Shown here piece after piece: positions 54,500-63,301 of a stretch of DNA of 64,000 nucleotides (within the stretch, counting starts at the first letter, position 1; the number at the start of each line of letters is the position of its first letter). The stretch is taken from assembly GCF_039595935.1 (NCBI RefSeq), contig NZ_JBCNKR010000004.1, positions 991,001 to 1,055,000 on the forward strand, in the 5' to 3' direction. Below the pieces are notes generated by a model. It saw nothing but the letters and a program-made list of their open reading frames with translations, did no database searches and was not told where the DNA came from. The DNA comes from Flavobacterium sp. Its GTDB lineage: Bacteria > Bacteroidota > Bacteroidia > Flavobacteriales > Flavobacteriaceae. The translations under genes were made by a program, and so were the position numbers.

Positions 54500-55456
54500 A
54501 TGAAAAAAGTTATTATTACTGCAATTACAGCATTAGTGCTGTTTTCTTGTCAAAACGACCAAACTGAAGGAACCAATTCAGAAGCAGCTGCAAAACCTGC
54601 TTTACGTACTTGTGCTTCTCAGGATGTATTAGAAGCGCAATTAAAAGCTGATCCAACATTGGCTATCAGAATGAACGAAATTGAGGCTTATACAAACAAA
54701 GCTATTCTTACTGGTAAATTGGTAAACGGTAAAATCCAGATTCCTGTTGTAGTAAACGTTTTGTACAGAACAACTGCAGAGAATATCTCTAACACACAAA
54801 TTCAATCTCAAATTGATGTTTTAAACAAAGATTTTAATGCTTTAAACTCTGATTTTAACAGTGTTCCTGCTCTTTTTGCTGGTGTAAAAGCAAACGTAGG
54901 AATCTCATTTGTTTTAGATCAGGTTATTAGAAAATCTACAACTAAAACTTCTTGGGGAACTAATGATGCTATGAAAAAAACAGCTCAGGGTGGTTTAGCA
55001 CCAACTTCTCCAACAACAAAACTTAACTTATGGTCTTGTACTATTGGAGGCGGAATTTTAGGTTATGCTCAATTTCCTGGAGGATCTTCTTCTACAGACG
55101 GAGTTGTAATCGATCCTAAATATTTCGGATTATCTGGTTCTGCTAATGCTCCTTACAACTTAGGAAGAACTGGTACTCACGAAGTTGGACACTGGTTAAA
55201 CTTACGTCACATTTGGGGAGATGCTACTTGCGGAAGCGATTTAGTAGCTGATACTCCAACTCATAACACAGCAAACTACGGTATTCCTGCATATCCTCAC
55301 TACAGTACTTGTTCTGGTACTCCGGTTGAGATGACAATGAACTACATGGATTATACTGATGATGCTGGAATGTACATGTTCTCTAACGGACAAAAAAGCA
55401 GAATCAATGCAATTTTTGCATCAGGAGGTCCAAGAAATTCTTTTGCACAACCTTAA
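54500..55456 (+). CDS. M43-family zinc metalloprotease (cytophagalysin/pappalysin type), lipoprotein
   Basis: 318 residues with lipobox Cys17 (LVLFSC). The zinc motif HEVGHWLNLRH (227-237) carries the third ligand after GH (HExxHxxGxxH variant with N at the Gly position). CGSDLVADTPTH follows, then the Met-turn MNYMDYTDDAGMYMF. M43 enzymes are extracellular proteases. It has no type IX secretion C-terminal domain and no extra domains, so it is probably anchored to the cell surface as a lipoprotein. Many codons are of the highly expressed type. It is monocistronic, with a strong terminator and a 307-bp leader region. Confidence 0.9.
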   Translation: MKKVIITAITALVLFSCQNDQTEGTNSEAAAKPALRTCASQDVLEAQLKADPTLAIRMNEIEAYTNKAILTGKLVNGKIQIPVVVNVLYRTTAENISNTQIQSQIDVLNKDFNALNSDFNSVPALFAGVKANVGISFVLDQVIRKSTTKTSWGTNDAMKKTAQGGLAPTSPTTKLNLWSCTIGGGILGYAQFPGGSSSTDGVVIDPKYFGLSGSANAPYNLGRTGTHEVGHWLNLRHIWGDATCGSDLVADTPTHNTANYGIPAYPHYSTCSGTPVEMTMNYMDYTDDAGMYMFSNGQKSRINAIFASGGPRNSFAQP

Positions 55457-55473
55457 TTAAAGAAACAGGTAAT

Positions 55474-55506
55474 AAGAGCGGGATGGAAACATCTCGCTTT
55501 TTTTTG
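55474..55506 (+). terminator. Terminator of the M43 protease gene
   Basis: AGCGGGATG-GAAA-CATCTCGCT forms a stem with GAAA tetraloop (one G-T pair), followed by a run of Ts. Confidence 0.9.
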
Positions 55507-55560
55507 TTATATCTAAAATTTTAAAAGCTTTTTCCTATTTTTATAGTCTAAAATTTAAAT

Positions 55561-56652
55561 ATGATAACGTCAAAAACTATTTCTAACGGAATATTAAGAG
55601 CACTGGCTACTATTTTAATAATTGGTATTGTTTTATACTTTTTATATGAAATACAAACTGTAATTGTCTATCTCTGCATTTCTTTAATATTGTGTTTGAT
55701 CGCAAATCCGTTAGTTTTATTTTTAAAGAATAAATTGAAGTTCAATAATTCATTTGCAGCAACTACAACCATTATCATTTTTATTTTACTGCTTATTGGT
55801 TTTATCTTTTTATTTGTACCGTTAATTATTTCTCAGGCCAATAATTTATCACTTTTAGATACCCATCAGCTGCAGACTCAATTTATTGAAACAGAACAAA
55901 GCATCGAAACCTATTTTAATATTCAGCATTTTGATCTTAACAAAGTGCTTCGAGATTCCAAAGTTACTTCGATGTTGAATTTCAGTTATTTTACGGGTTT
56001 TATCAATTCGATTTTGAATTTTATGGCCGATATGGGAATGGGATTAGTTTCGGTATTTTTTATTACTTTCTTTTTCATTAAAGATCAGGATATCTTTAAA
56101 GATCAGGCCCGAAGAATCCTTCCTGATACGAATGAAGACAAAATTTTAAATTCAATCACAAAAATCAATCATCTTTTAACGCGTTATTTTATTGGACTTC
56201 TGCTTCAATTAACCGTTGTGTTTATTCTTTATTTAATCGTTCTGGTTATTTTCGGAAATAAAAATGCTTTTGTTATTGCGTTTTTATGTGCCGTTTTAAA
56301 CATCATCCCGTACATCGGCCCAATTATCGGAACTATTTTAGCTGCTATTTTAACCATGATTAGCTTAATCGGACAGGATTTTAGATCTGAAATTCTTCCT
56401 ACTACTATTTATGTTGTAATCGGTTTTCTATTGGTTCAGGCCATTGATAATAATATCAGCCAGCCTATAATTTCATCAAAAAGTGTAAATTCGCACCCGC
56501 TGGAAATATTCCTGATTACTTTAATCAGCGGAATTACTTTTGGAATCGTTGGAATGATTATCGCCGTTCCGCTTTTTACCATGATAAAAGTTATTTTAAA
56601 AGAATTTTTTCCAAACAATAAAATTATATCTGTTTTAACCGAAAGAATTTAG
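55561..56652 (+). CDS. AI-2E-family membrane transporter (PerM/YdiK type)
   Basis: 363 residues with about eight membrane helices in the AI-2E transporter arrangement: a hydrophobic N-terminal pair, a central amphipathic part with FFIKDQDIFKDQARRILP, and FLCAVLNIIPYIGPIIGTI, the family signature. The C-terminal block is ISGITFGIVGMIIAVPLFTMIKV. Relatives include TqsA and sodium/proton antiporters of the UPF0118 group, so the substrate is open. It is followed after 2 bp by the methyltransferase gene. Confidence 0.9.
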   Translation: MITSKTISNGILRALATILIIGIVLYFLYEIQTVIVYLCISLILCLIANPLVLFLKNKLKFNNSFAATTTIIIFILLLIGFIFLFVPLIISQANNLSLLDTHQLQTQFIETEQSIETYFNIQHFDLNKVLRDSKVTSMLNFSYFTGFINSILNFMADMGMGLVSVFFITFFFIKDQDIFKDQARRILPDTNEDKILNSITKINHLLTRYFIGLLLQLTVVFILYLIVLVIFGNKNAFVIAFLCAVLNIIPYIGPIIGTILAAILTMISLIGQDFRSEILPTTIYVVIGFLLVQAIDNNISQPIISSKSVNSHPLEIFLITLISGITFGIVGMIIAVPLFTMIKVILKEFFPNNKIISVLTERI

Positions 56653-56654
56653 CT

Positions 56655-57833
56655 TTGAACACTTCAATTTTGCGCCAGGATATTCAGGAATTTATTACGC
56701 TGAATAGTAGTGAATCCATAACAAAACTGGCACTTCAAAAAAATCCTTTTCCTGATGTTGACTGGATTTTGATTTTAAACCAAATTGAAGCAAAGGCAAA
56801 AGCCAAAGACAAACTCCCAAGCTGGTTTTCGACTGAAAATATTATTTACCCAAGTAAAATTTCTGTTGAGCAGACTTCTTCTGAAAAAACAGCGGCTTAT
56901 AAAGCATCTTTAATTTCAGGAGAAAGTTTAATTGATCTTACCGGAGGTTTTGGTGTAGATGATTTTTATTTCTCTAAAAAAATTAAAACCATTGCTCATT
57001 GCGAAATAAACGAGGATTTATCTGCAATTGTAAAACATAATTTTGAGCAGTTAAAAGTTCAAAACTGCCGTTTTTATGCTGATGATTCGGCCAATGTTTT
57101 AGAAGAATCAGAAATAAAATGGGATTGGATTTATATTGATCCATCACGCCGAAATGATGCAAAAGGCAAAGTTTTTATGCTGAAAGACTGCTTGCCAAAT
57201 GTACCGGAATCTTTAGATTTTTATTTTGAAAAAACCGATTCTATTTTAATAAAAACCGCACCTTTACTGGATATTTCGGCAGGTTTATCAGAATTAAAGT
57301 TTGTCAAAAACATTCATATTATTGCTCTTGAAAATGAAGTTAAAGAATTGCTTTTTGAAATTCATAAAAATTATTCGGGCGAAATAACTTTAAAAACGGC
57401 CAACATTTTAAAAGATAAAATTGAAATGTTTGAATTTATTTTAGGCAAAACTGAATTTCCATCTTACCATCTTCCTCAAAAATATCTCTACGAACCCAAT
57501 TCGGCTATAATGAAATCGGGCGGATTTGACGAAGTAAGCACTTTTTTCAAAATAAATAAACTTCATAAGCATTCGCATTTATATACTTCAGAAGATTTAA
57601 TTGATTTTCCGGGACGTCGTTTTGAAATAGAAAAAGTGATTTCTTACAATAAAAATGACATGAAAAATGAGCTGCAAAATCAGCAGGCAAACGTGACAAC
57701 CCGCAATTTTCCTGAAACGGTTGAGAACATTCGCAAAAAATGGAAAATAAAAAATGGAGGAAATAGATATTGTTTTTTTACAACAGATAAAAATGAAAGC
57801 AAAATAGTTTTAATTTGCAGAAAAATAAACTAA
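56655..57833 (+). CDS. Class I SAM-dependent methyltransferase with THUMP-like domain (PG_1098 type)
   Basis: 392 residues, starting with TTG, since no ATG precedes the conserved region. A helical N-terminal part is followed by the Rossmann methyltransferase: motif I LIDLTGGFGVDDFYFS (about 93-108), and motif IV DWIYIDPSRRND, where DPSR replaces the DPPY of DNA/RNA methylases. A C-terminal THUMP-like/ferredoxin-like part follows (MKSGGFDEVSTFFKINKLH, FPGRRFEIEKVI). This architecture was named after Porphyromonas PG_1098 and is a presumed RNA methyltransferase. Co-transcription with the permease (2 bp) and the next gene (1 bp) is very likely. Confidence 0.85.
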   Translation: MNTSILRQDIQEFITLNSSESITKLALQKNPFPDVDWILILNQIEAKAKAKDKLPSWFSTENIIYPSKISVEQTSSEKTAAYKASLISGESLIDLTGGFGVDDFYFSKKIKTIAHCEINEDLSAIVKHNFEQLKVQNCRFYADDSANVLEESEIKWDWIYIDPSRRNDAKGKVFMLKDCLPNVPESLDFYFEKTDSILIKTAPLLDISAGLSELKFVKNIHIIALENEVKELLFEIHKNYSGEITLKTANILKDKIEMFEFILGKTEFPSYHLPQKYLYEPNSAIMKSGGFDEVSTFFKINKLHKHSHLYTSEDLIDFPGRRFEIEKVISYNKNDMKNELQNQQANVTTRNFPETVENIRKKWKIKNGGNRYCFFTTDKNESKIVLICRKIN

Positions 57834-57834
57834 A

Positions 57835-58401
57835 ATGAAACAACTAATTACCCTGACTCTTTTTTTATTAACCTTTACCGCATTTGCTCAAAAACCTTGT
57901 GAATACAGTGCCAACGTAACGGACTCAATTGGAACTTATAAAGTAACAAACGAATATTTAATTAGTGAAAAAAACTTCGGCGGAACTTTTAGTTACGTTT
58001 TCTTTTCGCTTGCGCAGACAGATGGTTTACCAACTTTAAACTTACAGCTTATTCAAAAAAGTAAAGACTTTTTGAAAGCCAACTGTTTTGATAAAAATTC
58101 AAAAGTGTATTTACAATTAGAAAACGGAAAAATTGTAACACTTCTTCATATTAATCAGGAAAACTGCGGAACTTTAATTCGCGATGACAAAGGTTTTGAT
58201 AACCGCGTAAATACAGGAATTTTCATGTTTATGAAAGACAATTACGAAGACTTAAAAACCTCTCCGGTTTTAATTATGCGAATTAAATATCTTACTGATG
58301 TTGAAGATTATATTGTAAAAAGAGAATTAGTTTCTGAACTGAATGGCAAAACGTATCAGCCCAATACGTATTTCATGCAGAATATCAGATGCGTTGAATA
58401 A
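57835..58401 (+). CDS. Exported protein of unknown function
   Basis: 188 residues with a signal peptide (MKQLITLTLFLLTFTAFAQ). The mature part starts KPCEYSANVTDSIGTYKVT and is mainly beta-strand in character, with cysteines at KPC, ANCF, ENCG and RCVE near the end, which could form two disulfides. FSYVFFSLAQTDGLPTLNL and TLLHINQENCGTLIRDDKG are its most distinctive parts, but I cannot assign a family. It starts one base after the methyltransferase stop, forming a three-gene operon with it and the permease. Its stop codon abuts the stop codon of the convergent dipeptidase gene with no base between them. Confidence 0.8.
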   Translation: MKQLITLTLFLLTFTAFAQKPCEYSANVTDSIGTYKVTNEYLISEKNFGGTFSYVFFSLAQTDGLPTLNLQLIQKSKDFLKANCFDKNSKVYLQLENGKIVTLLHINQENCGTLIRDDKGFDNRVNTGIFMFMKDNYEDLKTSPVLIMRIKYLTDVEDYIVKRELVSELNGKTYQPNTYFMQNIRCVE

Positions 58402-59052
58402 TTATTCGCAGTTCCATTTTTGATTAGAAACTGAATCTTTCAGTCCGGTTTTTAAATTATAATGCCACCATTCTGAATCAAAAGAATTGAAACCATTTTG
58501 GATCATTATTTTTTTAAGAAATTTTCGGTTAGCTAAAATTTGTTTAGAAAACTTAGTGTAATTGTGACCGGCTTCGGGACCAAAAAAGTCAAAAGCAGTT
58601 CCCATATCAACTTCTTTTCCGTTTGCATCAACTATAGAAATATCAACGGCTCCTCCTCTATTGTGGATGGAGCCTTTTTTTGGATCTGCCACATACTCAG
58701 GATTCGATACAATTTCCCACATTTTCTTTTGAATTGATAAAGGTCTGTAGCAATCATACAGCTTTATTTTATAACCTTTTTTCATAAAATCCTTATTGGC
58801 TTCGACCAAAGCTTTTACGGTTTTTAAACGCAGAAAACATTCTGCACAATCATATACTTTGGCCTTCAGGAAATTATCTTCCGTGGCATATTTCATATCA
58901 TAAACAAAATCCTTGCTGTAATCTTTTAAGTTTACAAAAGTTGTGTCTTCAATTTTATGTTCTACAGGTTCTGCATAAGCTTCGTTTTGTGCATTCGCAG
59001 AAATCCCTAAAATGAACATTAAAAAAATAGAAAATTTAGTAAAATGTAACAT
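58402..59052 (-). CDS. D-Ala-D-Ala dipeptidase (VanX/DdpX type, peptidase M15D)
   Basis: From the ATG at 59052 the protein has 216 residues and a clean signal peptide (FTKFSIFLMFILGISANAQ). Longer starts add hydrophilic sequence in front of it. VanX-family zinc ligands and catalytic residues are seen in GSIHNRGGAVDIS (His, Asp) and SEWWHYN (Glu, His). YDCYRPLSIQKKMW holds the conserved Arg. VanX-type enzymes hydrolyse D-Ala-D-Ala; in bacteria without the van cluster they recycle cell-wall dipeptides. No vancomycin-resistance partners are here, so a recycling role is the sensible reading. Convergent with the preceding operon. Confidence 0.9.
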   Translation of the reverse strand: MLHFTKFSIFLMFILGISANAQNEAYAEPVEHKIEDTTFVNLKDYSKDFVYDMKYATEDNFLKAKVYDCAECFLRLKTVKALVEANKDFMKKGYKIKLYDCYRPLSIQKKMWEIVSNPEYVADPKKGSIHNRGGAVDISIVDANGKEVDMGTAFDFFGPEAGHNYTKFSKQILANRKFLKKIMIQNGFNSFDSEWWHYNLKTGLKDSVSNQKWNCE

Positions 59053-59130
59053 GAAGTTATAATTTGAGTCATTAATAAGTAAATATATAAATTTATAATT
59101 AAATTCGTTCAACTGAAAAACTAACTGATT

Positions 59131-60879
59131 ATGAATAACAAAGCATTATTTTTATTTCTGAGTTTATTTTTTATTGTTTGTCAAATTTCGGCACAACAAA
59201 CAAAAACAGCCCAATTAGCCAGTAAAGAAAGTGATTATGATATTCAGGACAGTGTTTCAATTACCACAAGAGACGGCGCCATATTATCGGCAATGGTTGC
59301 CCGAAAAAAGAATGACGAAACTCCAAAGGCGGTAATTCTTCAATATACTATTTATGTTCGCGATAATGGCAGAGATCTTAAATCGATAAAGGAATCTGTT
59401 GATAAAGGCTATATTGGCGTAATGGTTTATGCGCGAGGAAAGCGTTTCAGCCCGAACGAAATTAACCCGTATGAAGATGAAGCCAATGATGTTTACGATG
59501 CCATTGACTGGATCAGCAAACAAAAATGGTGTAACGGAAGTATCGGGATGTATGGCGGAAGTTACAACGGATTTACACAATGGGCAGCCTGTAAAAAACT
59601 GCATCCGGCACTTAAAACTATAGTTCCTGCTGTTGCTAACAGACCGGGAATGGGTTTGCCGATGGAAAATAATGTTTTCATAAACCCAAATTACGAATGG
59701 GCTTTTTATGTTGGAAATAATAAATATCTGGATACCGTAACCAATAATAACCGACCACGTTTTAGAGGTTTAAAATTTAGATGGTGGGAAGCCGGAACAG
59801 CCTACAAAACTTTAGACAGCATTGACGGCGAACCTAACCGATGGTTTCAAAAATGGATAAAACATCCGTCGTTTGATGCATATTGGCAAAAAATGGCGCC
59901 TTATAAAAATGATTTTTCTCAGATCAATATTCCGGTTTTGGCTTTTGATGGTTATTATAATGATTCACAAAATTCGAGTTTATATTATTTAAAAGAACTT
60001 CAAAAATACAGTCCGAAAACGCCTTTTTATTTGATAATTGGTCCTTACGGACATTTTGGAACGCAGATTGGCGGAGAAGCGGTTATAAATAATTATAAAG
60101 TCGATGCTAATGCTTTGTTTGATATTAAGAAAATTACCTATCAATGGTTTGACTATATTTTGAAAAATGGAACTAAACCTGATGTTTTAAAAGATAAAAT
60201 CAACTATGAAGTTATGGGTGCCAATGAATGGAAAAGCGCTCCATCATTTGAAAAAATGCACAATGATTTCCTGACTTTTTATTTAACGAACAACAAAACC
60301 GGAGATTTTTATCTGGCCGATTCTAAAAAACCTAAAAAGAAAGAATTCTTACCACAGGAAGTTGATTTTAAAGACCGACAAAACAGCAATAACAATTACT
60401 ATCCGAGTCCGATTATAAAAAAAGAAGTTGATACAAAAGATGGCTATTTCTATATAAGTGAACCTTTAAAAGAACCTCTTATTATAAATGGATCTTTTTT
60501 AGGCGAAATTAAATGCAGCATCAATAAAAAAGATATGGATTTGGGCGTTACACTTTATGAAGTTACTCCAGAAGGAGAATACTTTCATTTATCTTATTAC
60601 ATTGGGCGTGCGAGTTATGCAAAAGATATTGAGAAAAGGCAATTGCTGGAACCTAATACAATTGAAACTATTGCTTTTACAAACACTCATTTCGTAAGCA
60701 AACAATTAAGCAAAGGAAGTCGTTTATTAATTGCTGTTACCATAAACAAAAATCCGTTTTCGCAATTGAATTACGGAACCGGAAAAGACGTTAGTGACGA
60801 AACCATTCTGGATGCAAAAGAACCTTTGCAGATAAAATGGTATAATGATAGTTTTGTTAAGATTCCGGTTTTGAGGTGA
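59131..60879 (+). CDS. CocE/NonD-family serine hydrolase (Xaa-Pro dipeptidyl-peptidase type)
   Basis: 582 residues with a signal peptide (FLFLSLFFIVCQISAQ) and an alpha/beta-hydrolase domain. The nucleophile is in GMYGGSYNGFTQW (Ser near residue 149), the acid in AFDGYYNDSQ, and the His in IGPYGHFGTQ. The C-terminal jelly-roll (about 400-582, FTNTHFVSKQLSKGSRLLI) is the X-Pro dipeptidyl-peptidase C domain. The family includes cocaine esterase, glutaryl-acylases and alpha-amino-acid ester hydrolases, so proline-peptide cleavage is only one option. It is a periplasmic or secreted enzyme with its own promoter region opposite the dipeptidase gene. Confidence 0.9.
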   Translation: MNNKALFLFLSLFFIVCQISAQQTKTAQLASKESDYDIQDSVSITTRDGAILSAMVARKKNDETPKAVILQYTIYVRDNGRDLKSIKESVDKGYIGVMVYARGKRFSPNEINPYEDEANDVYDAIDWISKQKWCNGSIGMYGGSYNGFTQWAACKKLHPALKTIVPAVANRPGMGLPMENNVFINPNYEWAFYVGNNKYLDTVTNNNRPRFRGLKFRWWEAGTAYKTLDSIDGEPNRWFQKWIKHPSFDAYWQKMAPYKNDFSQINIPVLAFDGYYNDSQNSSLYYLKELQKYSPKTPFYLIIGPYGHFGTQIGGEAVINNYKVDANALFDIKKITYQWFDYILKNGTKPDVLKDKINYEVMGANEWKSAPSFEKMHNDFLTFYLTNNKTGDFYLADSKKPKKKEFLPQEVDFKDRQNSNNNYYPSPIIKKEVDTKDGYFYISEPLKEPLIINGSFLGEIKCSINKKDMDLGVTLYEVTPEGEYFHLSYYIGRASYAKDIEKRQLLEPNTIETIAFTNTHFVSKQLSKGSRLLIAVTINKNPFSQLNYGTGKDVSDETILDAKEPLQIKWYNDSFVKIPVLR

Positions 60880-61229
60880 TTTTACCTTGATGATATAGAA
60901 TTCTAACCATCTTCTAGAGGATTTGAATTTTTTAAGCAATGTTTAACTTTTGATACTAAGTTGATGTCACTATTATTTTAGAATCACGTTCCTCCTAATT
61001 CATCAAAGTCGTAAGATCAGAGAAATTTACACTGTATGTTAGTACGAAAAATATTAAAACAATAGAAAGTAATTTTGATAGTTTATGAAATAAAAATCCT
61101 ATTTTTGAAAATAAAAATCTACTGTCATTTGTCAGACATAGTAACTAAATTTTAGGTAGAATAACTCTAAAATCTTCAGACATATATGTAAGTTAGCTGC
61201 AATCACCTAATAATTTAAAATAACGTAAA
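60880..61229. other. Intergenic region upstream of the TRADD-associated-like membrane protein
   Basis: About 350 bp with no supported gene. It holds the promoter candidate at 61075-61107, which would give a leader of about 115 bases. The first part contains no palindromes or repeats, unlike many other gaps here. Confidence 0.6.
61075..61107 (+). promoter_or_regulatory. Promoter candidate of the TRADD-associated-like gene
   Basis: -33 TTG (61075-61077), a 22-bp spacer and -7 TATTTTTG (61100-61107), matching TAnnTTTG exactly. The start codon is at 61230. Confidence 0.6.
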
Positions 61230-61886
61230 ATGGAAGCACTAGATTATACATCCCAAATTCTATCTATTATAATAAGTTTAATAGCTGTGTTGACAGTAAT
61301 TTTGATCTATTTCAGAAACGGACGTATTAAGTTTGGAAATATAAAACTTGATTTTAATGATAGTTACGAAAAGGAAGCTGAGGCAATTTTAGAAGGTATT
61401 CCGACAGAACACAATGATAATAATTCTGATGATAAAAAACTTGCTTTATTTTTACAATATCATTCTCAAGGACTTGCGCAATCAAAAATCAGTTTTTGGT
61501 TCAGTTTAGTTTTTGCAGCAATTGGCTTTTGTATTATCGTCATTAGTTTATTGGCCGTGAAACCAGATGTATCCATAATGCAACAAGGAAAAGCTTTCAT
61601 TACACTAATTTCCGGAACAATAATTGATGCAGTTTCAGCATTATTCTTTGTTCAATCAAATAGAGCAAGACAATTGATGACAGATTTTTTTGATAAATTA
61701 AGGAATGATAGAAAATTTGAAGAATCTTTAAAATTAGCAGACCAAATTCCTGATAATCATTTAAAAAGTAAAGTAAAAATATTATTATCATTAAACTTCG
61801 CCGACATAAAGACATCCGACGATGTTCTAACGTTAATTTTAAATGGCATAGAAAATTCTCCAAGACCGAATCCAGATGAATCATAA
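61230..61886 (+). CDS. Membrane protein with TRADD-N-associated two-helix module (CyanoTRADDas_TM-like)
   Basis: 218 residues with three membrane helices (about 8-28, 89-110, 121-142). Before the second is LFLQYHSQGLAQSKISFWFS and after the third FVQSNRARQLMTDFFDKLR. This pattern matches, from memory, the membrane module found with TRADD-N domains in bacterial conflict and immune systems (cyanobacterial TRADD-N associated TM domain). No TRADD-N, nuclease or other effector domain is encoded here or next to it. The charged N-terminal loop (30-75, FGNIKLDFNDSYEKEAEAI) is less common. It sits alone between CocE and a desaturase gene with its own promoter. Function unproven; the assignment rests on motif recall. 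Confidence 0.72.
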   Translation: MEALDYTSQILSIIISLIAVLTVILIYFRNGRIKFGNIKLDFNDSYEKEAEAILEGIPTEHNDNNSDDKKLALFLQYHSQGLAQSKISFWFSLVFAAIGFCIIVISLLAVKPDVSIMQQGKAFITLISGTIIDAVSALFFVQSNRARQLMTDFFDKLRNDRKFEESLKLADQIPDNHLKSKVKILLSLNFADIKTSDDVLTLILNGIENSPRPNPDES

Positions 61887-61959
61887 TGACTACCTGCTAA
61901 CAACTACTAAAGCGGATTTATAGGTAATAGTTTTTTTATATTTACAATAATTTGAAAAA

Positions 61960-63063
61960 TCAAATCTCTCCCGTCATAAAAATATTCTCATTAACACCTT
62001 TGTTTTTCAGCATTCTAAAATGCGAGCGCACGGCATGATAAAATGGATATGAAGTATACGGAAGATCATATTCTTCGGCATAACGCATTATAATAGGCGT
62101 TATATACGGATAATACGTATGACCAACACCCGGAAAAAGATGATGGGCAACGTGATGTGTAAAGCCTCCGTATAAAAAATTGGCCAGTTTACTATTGGTA
62201 CTAAAATCTTTTGTCACAATCATTTGATGTAAAGCCCAGGTTGCAGAAAGATTTCCTTCTTCGTCAATTCCCGGAAAATTAGCATCTTCATCAACATGGG
62301 TAGAAACCAAGGCTACAACTCCCAAAACACTTCCTGATAAATGCATGGCAAACCAGCCGCCTAAAACCAAATACCAAGGCTGATTTAAAACGATCATCGG
62401 AATAAAAAGGATATAGAACAGATTTATAATTTTTGCTGCAAATAATATAAAAATTTGTTTGGTCGGAATTTCGTCAACAACCTTTTTTACGTAATTGTTT
62501 TTCTTCCCAAAAAAATCCTTGAAATCACGAATATAAATCCAATTTAAACTATAAAGCGGATAAATAAACCACATGTAAATGTGCTGGTATTTATGATATT
62601 CAAACAACGGACTATTCGGGAAAATTCGTATAATGTCGCTTTGTTTTATATCAATATCCCAATCGGGAACATTTGGGTACGCATGATGAAGATTGATATG
62701 ACGGCGCATCCAGAGCCAGTGATTGCTTCCAAAAAGCTCTAAAACATATAAGAACCATTCGTTGTGTTTGGCTTTTTTAAATAAAGCTCCGTGTGCAGCG
62801 TCATGAAAGGCATTTATAAAAAGCACAATCATGGTAAATCCGCATAAAATATAAAAGAGGAAAAGTAACGGCGTACTGTTTCCGAAAAACAAAATACAGC
62901 CATAAAATAGAAAAAACACAACCAAAAGGCCTAGTGATTTTATAACGTTAAAAAGGTACAATGATGAGTTTTGTAGAATAGTGTCATTTACTTCTGTGCG
63001 CAGCTTCTTAAAAAAATCATCAGAACCAGCTTTTAGATAAACCGGGCGTTTTAATTTTTCCAT
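61960..63063 (-). CDS. Membrane fatty-acid desaturase (acyl-lipid desaturase type)
   Basis: From the ATG at 63063 the protein has 367 residues; a longer frame to 63093 adds ten hydrophobic residues of doubtful use. Four membrane helices and three histidine clusters characterise the FA_desaturase family: HDAAH (with G ALFKK), HINLHHAYPN and HHVAHHLFPG. These hold a di-iron centre that introduces a cis double bond. It resembles the DesA/linoleoyl-CoA-desaturase-like group (front-end) more than DesC, and the N-terminal cytochrome b5 domain is absent. A single gene with no obvious partner ferredoxin beside it, it may serve cold adaptation of the membrane. Confidence 0.9.
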   Translation of the reverse strand: MEKLKRPVYLKAGSDDFFKKLRTEVNDTILQNSSLYLFNVIKSLGLLVVFFLFYGCILFFGNSTPLLFLFYILCGFTMIVLFINAFHDAAHGALFKKAKHNEWFLYVLELFGSNHWLWMRRHINLHHAYPNVPDWDIDIKQSDIIRIFPNSPLFEYHKYQHIYMWFIYPLYSLNWIYIRDFKDFFGKKNNYVKKVVDEIPTKQIFILFAAKIINLFYILFIPMIVLNQPWYLVLGGWFAMHLSGSVLGVVALVSTHVDEDANFPGIDEEGNLSATWALHQMIVTKDFSTNSKLANFLYGGFTHHVAHHLFPGVGHTYYPYITPIIMRYAEEYDLPYTSYPFYHAVRSHFRMLKNKGVNENIFMTGEI

Positions 63064-63301
63064 AATCGATATTGCTAGAAATTGTAATATCAAATTTAAT
63101 AAAAAAAAGTTAAAATATATGATTTACAGAATTTTGCAGCCAACAAAATCAAAATATTCATTCAGATACTTTTTGCAGATAAAAACATAAAACTCGTAAT
63201 TATATTCAAATCAGCTCTATTTTCTTTAACTTTACGTAAAGCCAGAAAATAACATTTCCAGTTATCACTTTACAGATTACCTACATTCAAATTTCTTAAG
63301 A
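63064..63301. other. Intergenic region between desaturase and LCIB-like genes
   Basis: The two genes diverge from this 238-bp AT-rich gap, which must hold both promoters. Nothing else is seen: no open frame and no palindromic repeat. Confidence 0.5.

Noticed and set aside
58402-59052. Vancomycin-resistance gene cluster (vanX)
   Set aside because: Only the dipeptidase is present, without vanH, vanA or regulators, so a peptidoglycan-recycling role is more likely.
59284-59604. 106-codon minus-strand frame
   Set aside because: Antisense to the hydrolase domain of the CocE-type protein; no start context or homology pattern.
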